64,000 nt of DNA, taken from contig OX485807.1 in assembly GCA_950295325.1 (NCBI GenBank), positions 14,533,001-14,597,000 of the forward strand. The letters run 5' to 3'. This document shows positions 25,015 to 35,308 of this stretch, piece by piece. The notes beneath the pieces are model-generated. The model searched no databases. It saw only the letters and a list, made by a program, of their open reading frames with translations, and had not been told where the DNA came from. The DNA comes from Polytrichum commune (lineage: Eukaryota; Streptophyta; Polytrichopsida; Polytrichales; Polytrichaceae). Positions within the stretch are counted from its first letter, which is position 1. Every line of letters begins with the position of its first letter. Position numbers and translations under genes: made by a program.

Positions 25015-25365
25015 CTCGGGGGGGGGGGGGGGGGGCAGTGTGTTAAAAAGTTAAGGATATGGGTGCGAACAACCACTATTTTATAGGGGGGTATTACTTT
25101 CAATTCTCTTCTTTTTTTCACATGCTATCGTTATGTAAATTTCTACTTTGGGTTAATAGAAAAATGGCTTGCATTACTTATAATTCCAAATTACCTATTA
25201 TTCCATACCCTATAGTACTTTAAAGATGTCCAGTGCCATTTTTGATACCCTATATTACTCTTAAGTCCATTTATAATTTTTTGCCCCCATGTTTTTAAAA
25301 TACCCTATCATTTGTTCGCACGTATATTGCTACTCCAACCAATGACTACCCCCCCCCCTCCCGAG
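25015..25365. mobile_element. Poly-G-ended MITE, copy 2 (351 bp), inverted relative to copy 1
   Basis: It starts CTCGGG followed by a long G run, and ends CCCCCCCCCTCCCGAG. The flanking 8-bp duplication TTCAAGTG is perfect (25007-25014 and 25366-25373). The interior matches copy 1 at 10698-11043 in reverse orientation with few differences. This second, independent target duplication confirms the ends of the family. Confidence 0.85.
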
Positions 25366-25373
25366 TTCAAGTG

Positions 25374-26331
25374 TCAACTGTTGATTGGAGATCAACACCT
25401 CACATGAGCTCCCAACACAACAAAACTATGACCACTCTAATCATCTACAAATTGCATAGCTCATGTGTCCACGGGTAGATATCCACAGTGGCTTGATGTT
25501 TATAGTTATTTTCATTGTGGATGAATGAATTAGTTTGAGGTTAATGCAAGGAAGAAATTATCCATCAACTAGAATTGGGTTGCTGGGAAGTTAGGAGTTA
25601 AGTATTGTGGGCCGACAATGAATAAGGCCTTGTGTGGGTTGTAAGTGGTTATTTTTGTTTGTTAAGTGAACCCCTTGATTTAGGTTTAGTTTGCTTAGGC
25701 CATGCCTTTACAGATTGTCATTGCATTGAATCTTATTTTATATATATAATAATGGGCTAGCCTATTTTAGTGAGCATGGGTGTGAGGCCAAATCCACCAC
25801 CCTTAGGCGTCCTAGTCCGGGTGATGGCTTTGAGAATCACATTCAATTCCTAATACCATAACATGAATTGCTATATGGCTCTCATGTTCAAGGCACTAAC
25901 TTCATCTTAACTCCTTTGCTTTATTATTGTGAGCATCGTTGCTCGTAGTGGAATTCGATTTTTCAAGGGTCCAACCCGCGGCCTTGGCCACGCATGCCCT
26001 CTAGACTTCTTGATTTTTACTTCCTTTATCTTGTCCTTGCTAGGATCCTCCACAGTTCCCATTGATTGTGCACGTATTATATTCCAACCAAAGGTACGAG
26101 TGTTTAAAAACACTTGCTTCAATGGGTAACCATCCACACATTTGAAAGTCCCACACACTTCTACTTTCCTAGTAAATCCAACTCTACCTAAAGCCAAGAT
26201 GGCATGCAATAATCTATCATGGTCTATCAATCCTAAAAGGATTATCCTAACTACAACCCCCCTAGTAGTTTGACTAATTAGAGCTAATGAAATACTTAGG
26301 CCCAAGCCAAATTATCTTCCCGCAGCCAAGC
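25374..26331. other. No gene recognised
   Basis: Part of the CACTA interior. An open stretch on the minus strand at 25907-26305 has no splice support and no recognisable motif. No other element was seen. Confidence 0.4.
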
Positions 26332-26423
26332 TTCTTAGGCCTTAGGCCCCAGTCGAATCCCTCCAGCAGTCGCTCCTCACCTTAGTCCAGGAGCTAAGCG
26401 GGTGAGGCCTTAGGCCCAGCCGA
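26332..26423. repeat. 66-bp tandem repeat, left part of an interrupted array
   Basis: About 1.4 copies of the unit containing GAATCCCTCCAGCAGTCGCT and CCTTAGGCCCAGCCGA. The array continues on the far side of the Ty3/gypsy element at 34937, showing that the retrotransposon inserted within it. Confidence 0.85.
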
Positions 26424-27581
26424 TGTCGTGATGTAAATACGTACACTATATAGATGTGTACGTATTTAATATTGCATTGTGAGTCTTGGTCTTGGAGAAA
26501 AATAATAAAGAATAGAAGTAGATTACTTTTTTTATTTACTCATAGTTTATTTTAGTTATCATTACCTAAGGATAGAAGTGGATAGAAGTTGCTTACCTTT
26601 ATGTTTACTCATAGTTACTCATAGTTACCTTTACCAAATGATAGAAATAGATTACCTTTTTATTTACTCATAGTTTATTTTTGTCTTTTAGTTATCTTGA
26701 GTTACTTTGGACCAATGGGTGATTAGAAGCCATGTGATGAGGATAAGAGAGAACTTTGTCTCTCACATGGATAGGGAGAGGTGGTGACGGAAAGATGTTA
26801 TGTGATTATTGTGGGAGAGAAGTTGTTGAGAGAGAAAAGTGGATTCGAAGCTCACGGTGTGAGTTGTTTTTTAGAAGAATATGAAATAAAATACGAGGGA
26901 TTTGTGATTCATGAGAGATCTCACTTGTTGTTTTGGAAGTTAGCAATCAAGATTTGTGCTTGTTTGAGTGGAAGGAAGTCTGTTGGTTCTTAAAAGAAGA
27001 GCTGAGACTTCGACCGACCATAGAAGACGGACAGATTAAAGAATTGAAGGCTTCAAGACTCGAATGTGTGGTTGCTTGTGGCACGTTGTCTTTTTCTTGT
27101 GTGTGTGATTCCAAGCCGGTTTTGGAGGCTAGTTGCATTTCATTTCTGCATCGTAATTTGTTTCCTGTGTGACAACGAAGTGGGATTAATCACCCACAAG
27201 GTTGTTTGTGACAACGAAGTGGGATTAATCACCCACAAGGTTGTTTTCTGTCGTTCCCACTGGTGAGGCGCGATTGCTGGTCACCGTGGGTTTGAAAGTT
27301 TAGGAGCCAATCTTTCGGACGTCAGCTCGTGTTCTGACGTCCCGTTTTACCCGTCCGAAGCCCGTGGTTTCTTATCACACTACCCTTACCCTTTATCCAT
27401 ATAGAGCCGCAACAGGATAGGTCGACGGGAAAGAGGTTGAAGATTAGAAGAAATTGAAGAAATTGAAGACTAGAAGACCGGAAGATTCGATTGAAGATCA
27501 GAAGATTCGACGGGTCCGATAAAATCTAGTTGCAGCCAGAAGCCCAACGCTTTCCCAAGGCGGAACCCTCTCTACCCGACA
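26424..27581 (+). repeat. 5' LTR
   Basis: TG...CA ended. Near the left edge AAATACGTACAC and GTGTACGTATTT form perfect 12-bp arms around the loop TATATAGAT (26435-26467), so the TATA-like box sits in a hairpin loop. A 39-bp direct repeat lies at 27169-27207 and 27208-27246. AATAAAG near the left part is a possible polyadenylation signal. Confidence 0.93.
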
Positions 27582-27583
27582 TT

Positions 27584-27601
27584 TGGTGCTTCCACTGAGA
27601 G
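27584..27601 (+). promoter_or_regulatory. Primer-binding site
   Basis: TGGTGCTTCCACTGAGAG starts 2 nt after the LTR. The initial TGG is complementary to a tRNA 3' CCA end. I could not assign the primer tRNA; it is not the common initiator-Met type. Confidence 0.65.
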
Positions 27602-27631
27602 GTGCTTTGGGGCAACTGGATAAACATCGCG

Positions 27632-30160
27632 ATGGGAGATTCTGAAGGGATAGGTGGTGCCGGCGGAAAAGGCGGCGGTGGAACCCAAGTTCCCATGGAG
27701 GACATTCTTGGGGCGTTAGCCTTGTTCATGGAGCAACATCGAACCAATCAAGGAGGACAAGGGGCCACGAAGGCTCTTAAAACGGTTGTTGCTAATATTG
27801 GGAGATTTGATGGCAAGAACATCTCCAAGTTCTTGCGGGTGTACATCTGTGAGATGGAAATACACCAAGTTGGTGAGGACCGCATGTCTGAGACATTTGA
27901 CATGGCGGTTGTGCCTGAAATTCGTGAACGGGTGAGAGAAATTCGTGAGCGGTCACAATCATGGAGTGAGTTTGCTGAGCTTCTTCGAGATGAATATTTT
28001 GAAGAAGACTCAGAAAGAATGACTAAGAGATCTTTTCTTGAGTGGGTGGAGCGGCGACCTGGAGACAACATGAGCCCAAATGAGTTGCTGAAAGATTTCG
28101 AGAAGAAGTTTAGCCAATTACCTTTGGCAGAAAGACATCTCCTAGAGACTAGGAAGGCAGAGTTATTTCTTCAAGCTGCTGACGAAGGACTTGAAGATAG
28201 GCTTCTCCTACTTCTTGGAGATCGCACGACAGAAGGTGGTTTCACCAACGATTGGAGGAGGGTAGAGGAGACAGTTACTCTCTTGGCCAAACAACGACGT
28301 GTAAGGTCAAGGGGTATTGGAGCAAGAATTGATGTGGAGCCTATTCAGACTCCAAGGGCTCCTAGGCTGTCGGCTGATTCAACACCTTCCATAGCTCCAG
28401 GATCCATATTTAGAGCTACAAAGCCAAGTGAAGGAAATACCCTTGAAGACCTTATAAAGGGATTTCAAGAACTCAGAGTTGAGTTTGGTGAACTTAAGAA
28501 GGCTAGAGGGGCTTCTTCTTCTCAACGATCGGAAGAAGGACGAAAATACGCTAGGAGGTGTGTTTGGTGTGATGAAGAGACTGAGCATACTTTGAGAGGA
28601 TGTGAGTCCTATGAAGAAGCCCTTAAGAATGATCTTGTCATCTACAAAGATGGGAAGATTCATGATGCAGCTTCAAATTCTCCATTGAGGACTAACTTCG
28701 GGAAAGGGGGAATGAAGAAGTTAATGGAAGAGAAGATGACAAGAACCAACCGTGTGCAAGTGCATGGAGCTGAAACGTATCATGTTCAAGTGGAACAATA
28801 CTCAGTTGGTGTTTCATCTACTCAATCACATGTTCAAATGAAGAGGGGGGCTCAAGCCATTAGAAGAGCAACTGGATGGGAGGATCCTGTTGATGCAAAC
28901 AACATCAATGTCTTTTTGAATGAAAGAAAGCACCATGATGACTTGCATGATGCTTCAGTTGAAGAAAAACGTGTGAGATTTGATGTTGAGGATGAAGAGG
29001 AGCCAATGTCTAAAAGAAGGCCTCCAGTAAACAATGATCCTGCAAAAGAAATGAGGAGAAAAATCCCTACAAGGTCAAAGTCAGCCAATCTTGACATTGT
29101 ACACCCAGGAGATGGACCACTTCCTGATAAAGAGTGGGGACAGTCTAGTGGCAGCAAAAAAGACAAAGAAAAGGAGGATGTAAGCAAGACCAAAGCAAAG
29201 ACACCTGCTTACAAACTCCAATCAGACATTGAGACTTCCATTGACTTGAAGGGGGTATTGGAAGAAAGAATCTTGGATGCCAAGATTGAATTCACCTTGA
29301 GGGAGGCTCTTGGCATAGCCAAGAAAGATTTCCATGAGCTAATCATCGACATCATCAAAAGGAAGAGACAAATGACAGCTGAGGCTGTAATGGTGACTGC
29401 CTTAGACACCCACATGACCGAAGATGAAGAGATGGCGATTGGTGAGGTATTTGCTATGATGAGTGATCCAGTAGTTGAAGATGGTGAAGCTCTAGCAAAT
29501 GATCAAGAGAAGGGGAATATCACATTTTCAACAAATCAAGAGAATGTTGAAGCAAATACTTGCGGAGTAAAGATTGAAACTCTGAATGAAGAAACTCCAA
29601 AGGTTGAGGTACAAACTTTTGAATGTACCTCTGATCATTCTCTTATGAAAAGAAGTGAAGAAAAAACCGAATTTGATCAATTGTTTTGGGCAAGGGCCAC
29701 CACTGAGACAAAGGTGAAGCTTGGAGGATTGGATGACCCCATTTTAGCCCTTGTTGACCATGGTTCAGAGATCAATATTATGTCTTGTGATATTTATGAG
29801 AAAGGCAAATGGCCAATTGATACAGACCATGGCTGGATCATGAGAGCAGCCAATACTGGGCGGACTCGATTGTATGGAGCTTGTCCTACAGTTCCTACGA
29901 AGATTGGAGATGTAGAGGTTGAACAAAATTTCTTTGTTCAAAATCTTAGTGCTTACCCGGTACTCTTGGGCCAACCTTTCATCACTGCTTCACGAATGGA
30001 AACCAAAGTGTTGGATGATGGGTCTCATTATGCCCGAATTCGGAGTGTGGATGGAAGGAAATCAGTGCAATTCTTGACGGTGAAGCCTGACAATGAGAGA
30101 CACCGACTCCAACTAAGGGAGAATCCGCTACCGACATCTCCAAACTTTCAGGATTTCTAG
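27632..30160 (+). CDS. Gag-protease polyprotein of the Ty3/gypsy element
   Basis: 842 codons from the first ATG, after the primer-binding site. The N-terminal part has a retrotransposon gag region (FDGKNISKFLRVYICEMEIH). A zinc knuckle of CX2CX5HX4C form (CVWCDEETEHTLRGC) lies at about residue 310, one residue longer than the canonical CX2CX4HX4C. A long charged linker follows. The aspartic protease lies near the C-terminus (about residues 690-810) with LALVDHGSEINIM, so the catalytic triad is D-H-G rather than D-T/S-G, then YPVLLGQPF. Gag would form the particle and the protease would mature the polyproteins. The frame is intact. Pol is in the -1 frame, which is open from 30097, so gag and pol overlap by about 63 nt as open frames. 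Confidence 0.88.
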   Translation: MGDSEGIGGAGGKGGGGTQVPMEDILGALALFMEQHRTNQGGQGATKALKTVVANIGRFDGKNISKFLRVYICEMEIHQVGEDRMSETFDMAVVPEIRERVREIRERSQSWSEFAELLRDEYFEEDSERMTKRSFLEWVERRPGDNMSPNELLKDFEKKFSQLPLAERHLLETRKAELFLQAADEGLEDRLLLLLGDRTTEGGFTNDWRRVEETVTLLAKQRRVRSRGIGARIDVEPIQTPRAPRLSADSTPSIAPGSIFRATKPSEGNTLEDLIKGFQELRVEFGELKKARGASSSQRSEEGRKYARRCVWCDEETEHTLRGCESYEEALKNDLVIYKDGKIHDAASNSPLRTNFGKGGMKKLMEEKMTRTNRVQVHGAETYHVQVEQYSVGVSSTQSHVQMKRGAQAIRRATGWEDPVDANNINVFLNERKHHDDLHDASVEEKRVRFDVEDEEEPMSKRRPPVNNDPAKEMRRKIPTRSKSANLDIVHPGDGPLPDKEWGQSSGSKKDKEKEDVSKTKAKTPAYKLQSDIETSIDLKGVLEERILDAKIEFTLREALGIAKKDFHELIIDIIKRKRQMTAEAVMVTALDTHMTEDEEMAIGEVFAMMSDPVVEDGEALANDQEKGNITFSTNQENVEANTCGVKIETLNEETPKVEVQTFECTSDHSLMKRSEEKTEFDQLFWARATTETKVKLGGLDDPILALVDHGSEINIMSCDIYEKGKWPIDTDHGWIMRAANTGRTRLYGACPTVPTKIGDVEVEQNFFVQNLSAYPVLLGQPFITASRMETKVLDDGSHYARIRSVDGRKSVQFLTVKPDNERHRLQLRENPLPTSPNFQDF

Positions 30161-30174
30161 AGAGCACACGTGGA

Positions 30175-33100
30175 ATGAGGGGAGCCACGGGTGCTATGGA
30201 AATTCAAACTGCTAAATTCCCCAATGTAAATACCGATCTTAGGAGTGGAATTTTAGGTGTGACAGAGTGTGGATTTGTGAGCTTTACAAGTCTCAAAGAC
30301 TTGGATCTTATACATAAAAGATTTGCAAAGAAAATAGAGAAAAAATTCAAAAAGATGAAGGTTCTCTTGCCAGATGAATGTATCTCTGGAATTTATGAGG
30401 AGAATGGGTTGCCAAATGATATTGTGCATCTCTTAGAGGATATAGTTGAAGAAAATGATGCCATGGAAACAGTTGATTGTCTTATTGGCATTCACTCAAG
30501 TCAACTGTATCATGAGATTTCTCAAACAGTGACGATACTTGGTGATTTCAAAACCAATGGGGTGAGACCGGAGGCAACAATACATACAAAATACAAGACT
30601 GTTGCTAAAAAGGTGAAGCCAGTTACAACTCAGCTACCCTTTGACACTGAGGAGCATATCAAACAAGCTGAGAATGAGCCAAGTTTGAGAGAAACGAGAA
30701 AGATTGGACACAAGTTTACTGAAGAAACTTTGGCAAGATTAAAGATTGGAGGAGATGATTTTTTGACTGAGCCGGAGAAGAGGAAATTTCAAGACATGCT
30801 TTCTATGCATGGAAAGGCCTTCGCTTCTTCGCCAGATGAGATTGGGTGTGTGCAACCAAGTGTTGTAGCACCAATGGTAATTTTCACGGTACCACATGTA
30901 CCATGGGATTTGAAGCCTATACCTGTACCTAGGACTCTACTTCCAAAGCTTGTAGAGTTACTCAAAGAAAAGATACGCATGGGCATACTTGAGCCTTCAA
31001 TGGCTCCATATTCAAACCGTTGGTTTACAGTGCCGAAGAAGTCAGGGGCACTAAGGTTCATCCAAGATATGCAACCTGCCAACAAAGTCACAATCAGAAA
31101 CAAAGGATCCGGTCCAATTGTTGATGAAGTGGCAGAAGCATTTGCTGGGCATGCAATCTATTCCATTGGAGATTTGTATTCTGGCTATGATCAATTTCAA
31201 TTAGCAACTGAGAGCAGAGACTTGACAACCATGAAGACTCCACTTGGATTAGTACGTATGTGTACATTGCCTCAAGGTGCTACCAACTCGGTGGCGCATA
31301 TGCAGAGTGCCATGAATCAAATTCTAAGAGACTTTGTCCCTGAGAAGACGATACCCTTTGTGGATGACATTCCAATTAAAGGATGTGATGAGAAGAAAAA
31401 AGACTTGACAATCAACGATGATGGTTGCAGAGCTTTTGTGAATGATCATATCAATGATGTAACCAAAATCTTAAGCAGACTTGAAGAGGTGAATTTGACC
31501 CTCTCCATTGACAAATCCAAGTTTGGGGTTGGTGAAATTTTGGTGGTTGGACATTTATGTGGTTCCTATGGAAGAAAACCAAATCCTGAGAAGGTGAATG
31601 CTATAGGAAGAATGAAGGCATGTAGTAGTGTCACCAAAGTAAGGAGGTTTCTAGGAGCATGTGTCTTCTATCAGATATGGATTCCTCATTTTGCTCATGT
31701 GTCAGAGCCTCTTTACAAACTATTGCGCAAGAGAAACAAATTTCTTTGGCAACATGAGCAAGATATAGCTATGAGGGAGTTGAAGAAAATTTTAGAATCA
31801 CCACCGGTTCTAAAGCAAGTGAGCTATGATTGTGGAAGACCAGTAATTGTGACTGTTGACACAAGTCCAATTGCAATTGGATGGGCAATTGGACAAGATG
31901 ATGAAGAAGGAAGAAGATTTGCTATCCGATTTGGAGCAAGGATCTTGACAGAGCGGCAAAGGGCTTATCCACAAGTAAAGAGAGAGTTATGGGGAGCCCT
32001 TACAGCTCTAAAGGCAGACAGAAACTATTTGATTGGAGCAGAGGTGGTATTAGAAACGGATTGTTTGCCTTTGTTGGGGATGATTGCAAATTGCTCCTCA
32101 CCAGACATTGCAGTGTTGCGATGGATTGCCTACATAAAATCTTTGAATCCTATTTTAGTGCATATTGAAGGCAAAAATAATAGTGTTGCCGATATGTTGT
32201 CTAGAACTAGGTATTTTAAGGAGGAGGAGATGATGGCTCCTGAGAGTGAAGGAAAATTGTCACATGGAGGCTATGTGATGAGGATTGATGGAGAGAGTTC
32301 ATCCAATTCAGCTTTACCTTTTGCAACCGAGCTTTATGAAAGAAAATTAAGAGATATTGGACTTTACTTGAGTACAATGAAGCGGCAAGCGGGTTGGGTG
32401 GATAAGACATTCAAATCCATCAGACATCAATCCTATGGTTATCTGTTAAGAGATGGAGTTTTGTGGAAGAAAGCGAAAAGAACTGATCAAATGCCATTGA
32501 GAGTGGTTGGGGATTCTGAGACTAAAATCCAAGTTCTTAAAGAATTTCATGATTCACTTTGGGCTAGTCACAGAGGAGTTTGGGCCACTTATACAAAAAT
32601 CAAGGAGAGATATTGGTGGAAGGGGCTATACAAAGATGTTGAAGAATTTGTATCATCTTGTGTAGTATGCCAATTGCAATCGAAGGTACGACATAGAGAT
32701 GAGTTACATCTTACTTATCCCATTGCAATCCATTTCCAATGGATGATTGATTTGGTTGCTATGCCAAATGCAATGTAGGGAATGAAGTATATTGTTTTAG
32801 CTAGAGAAGAACTTTCAAACTTTGTTGAAGGAAGAGCTTTGAGGACTAAGACAACAGAAAATGTATGCCGATTTATACTTGAAGATATTTTTAGTCGGTA
32901 TGGGAGCATTGGTAGGATGAGAGCTGACCGAGGAGAATTGGATGTCGCTGAAGCCAAAGAATTTTTCAAGCGATATGGTGTGCAATTGAAGTTAACAACG
33001 GCTTATAATGCTGAGGCTAATGGCAAGATTGAGAGGGGACATCCTCCAATCATTCATGCATTGGTTAAAGCTTGCAAGGGAAAACATAGTATTTGGCCAA

Positions 33101-33735
33101 AATTGCTACCATTTGCTCTATGGGCTGATAGAACCACACATAGCACAGTGACGGGTTACATGCCTGTGGAGCTTTTATATGGACAAAAGCCAATGATGCC
33201 AGGGGAGGAAGATATTCCCACATAGGTTTTTCTTTCATGGGAGGATGACATTAGTACAGAAAGATTGTTGGAGCTTCGTATACAACAACTTGAGAGATTG
33301 CCTGAAGACATTGCAATGGCATTGGAACGATTGAAGGTTGCAAGGCTCAGTAACAAGGAGCGGTTTGACAAGACGCACCGATTGAGGGTAAGGAAAATTG
33401 AAGAAGGAGATTGGGTACTTGTATTTGATAGTTCCTTGGAGAATCAACATAGCACGGTGCGCAAGTTTGCAAAGAGATGGTTTGGGCCTTATGTGGTGAT
33501 CAAAGTGCATTCCAATGGCACTTATTCACTTCGCGAATTGGATGGGACTCTTCTACGAACACCTGTAGCTGGGAAAAGAGTTAAGGTTTTCAAAAGAAGA
33601 GATGGACGCTTTTACTATGAGGAGCTTGCAGAACTTATGGATCCAGACTCCCGAATTGACGAAGACGAAACTCAAAGAGAGTATGAACCAACAGAAAATA
33701 CATCAAACGATGACCAAGATGATGAAAAAGACTAA
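30175..33735 (+). pseudogene. Pol polyprotein (RT, RNase H, integrase) interrupted by two UAG codons
   Basis: One reading frame continues from 30175 to 33735, broken only by TAG at 32776-32778 and 33223-33225. In order: reverse transcriptase (KKSGALRFIQDMQPANKV, LPQGATNS, active site FVDDIPIKG instead of YVDD), RNase H (TVDTSPIAIGWAIGQ, then VLETDCLPLLG), the integrase zinc domain (SHRGVW to CVVCQLQSK), the integrase core (WMIDLVAMP, RADRGELD, NGKIERGH, with about 34 residues between the second D and E), and a GPY/F module (RWFGPYVV). No chromodomain is obvious after it. The first UAG falls in the integrase core and the second before the GPY/F module. Both positions would fit an ancestral TGG. 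Either readthrough occurs or this young copy was mobilised in trans. Confidence 0.88.
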
Positions 33736-33762
33736 ACTTGGCACATACCGGAGGATGTGCAG

Positions 33763-33778
33763 GTTTAGAGGGGGTGAA
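33763..33778 (+). promoter_or_regulatory. Polypurine tract
   Basis: A purine-rich run (TTTAGAGGGGGTGAA) directly abuts the 3' LTR and is the expected plus-strand primer for reverse transcription. Confidence 0.8.
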
Positions 33779-34936
33779 TGTCGTGATGTAAATACGTACA
33801 CTATATAGATGTGTACGTATTTAATATTGCATTGTGAGTCTTGGTCTTGGAGAAAAATAATAAAGAATAGAAGTAGATTACTTTTTTTATTTACTCATAG
33901 TTTATTTTAGTTATCATTACCTAAGGATAGAAGTGGATAGAAGTTGCTTACCTTTATGTTTACTCATAGTTACTCATAGTTACCTTTACCAAATGATAGA
34001 AATAGATTACCTTTTTATTTACTCATAGTTTATTTTTGTCTTTTAGTTATCTTGAGTTACTTTGGACCAATGGGTGATTAGAAGCCATGTGATGAGGATA
34101 AGAGAGAACTTTGTCTCTCACATGGATAGGGAGAGGTGGTGACGGAAAGATGTTATGTGATTATTGTGGGAGAGAAGTTGTTGAGAGAGAAAAGTGGATT
34201 CGAAGCTCACGGTGTGAGTTGTTTTTTAGAAGAATATGAAATAAAATACGAGGGATTTGTGATTCATGAGAGATCTCACTTGTTGTTTTGGAAGTTAGCA
34301 ATCAAGATTTGTGCTTGTTTGAGTGGAAGGAAGTCTGTTGGTTCTTAAAAGAAGAGCTGAGACTTCGACCGACCATAGAAGACGGACAGATTAAAGAATT
34401 GAAGGCTTCAAGACTCGAATGTGTGGTTGCTTGTGGCACGTTGTCTTTTTCTTGTGTGTGTGATTCCAAGCCGGTTTTGGAGGCTAGTTGCATTTCATTT
34501 CTGCATCGTAATTTGTTTCCTGTGTGACAACGAAGTGGGATTAATCACCCACAAGGTTGTTTGTGACAACGAAGTGGGATTAATCACCCACAAGGTTGTT
34601 TTCTGTCGTTCCCACTGGTGAGGCGCGATTGCTGGTCACCGTGGGTTTGAAAGTTTAGGAGCCAATCTTTCGGACGTCAGCTCGTGTTCTGACGTCCCGT
34701 TTTACCCGTCCGAAGCCCGTGGTTTCTTATCACACTACCCTTACCCTTTATCCATATAGAGCCGCAACAGGATAGGTCGACGGGAAAGAGGTTGAAGATT
34801 AGAAGAAATTGAAGAAATTGAAGACTAGAAGACCGGAAGATTCGATTGAAGATCAGAAGATTCGACGGGTCCGATAAAATCTAGTTGCAGCCAGAAGCCC
34901 AACGCTTTCCCAAGGCGGAACCCTCTCTACCCGACA
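33779..34936 (+). repeat. 3' LTR
   Basis: Same length as the 5' LTR and the same sequence wherever I compared them, including the 12-bp hairpin arms and the 39-bp direct repeat. Confidence 0.93.
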
Positions 34937-35308
34937 CCGAATCCCTCCAGCAGTCGCTCGTCACCTTAGTCCAGCAGCTAAGCTGGTTGGCCTTAGGCCC
35001 AGCCGAATCCCTCCAGCAGTCGCTCCTCACCTTAGTCCAACAGCTAAGCTGGTTGGCCTTAGGTCCAGCCGAATCCCTCAAGCAGTTAAATCCTCACCTT
35101 AGTCCAGCAGCTAAGCTGGTTGGCCTTAGGCCCAACCGAATCCCTCCAGCAGTCGCTCCTCACCTTAGTCCAGCAGCTAAGCTGGTTGGCCTTAGGTCCA
35201 GCCGAATCCCTCCAGCAGTTAAATCCTCACCTTAGTCTAGCAGCTAAGTTGGTTGGCCTTAGGCCCAGCCGAATCCCTCCAGCAGTCGCTCCTCACCTTA
35301 GTCTTGGC
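34937..35308. repeat. 66-bp tandem repeat, right part
   Basis: About 5.6 further copies of the unit begun at 26332. The unit length is a multiple of 3, so it gives an uninterrupted but probably meaningless frame (LQQSLLTLVQQLSWLALGPA repeated). Some copies carry a TTAAATC variant in place of TCGCTC. Confidence 0.9.

Larger units (their letters stand above)
26424..34936 (+). mobile_element. Full-length Ty3/gypsy LTR retrotransposon (8513 bp)
   Basis: Two LTRs of 1158 bp (26424-27581, 33779-34936) start TGTCG and end CGACA. By eye they are identical, which means recent insertion. The 4-bp duplication CCGA (26420-26423, 34937-34940) restores the broken 66-bp repeat exactly. The order is LTR, primer-binding site, gag-protease, RT-RNase H-integrase, polypurine tract, LTR, which is the Ty3/gypsy order. 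Two UAG codons interrupt pol. Confidence 0.95.

Noticed and set aside
26781-27266. Short open frames in both LTRs
   Set aside because: Identical in the two LTRs and of no recognisable family; LTR sequence is regulatory.
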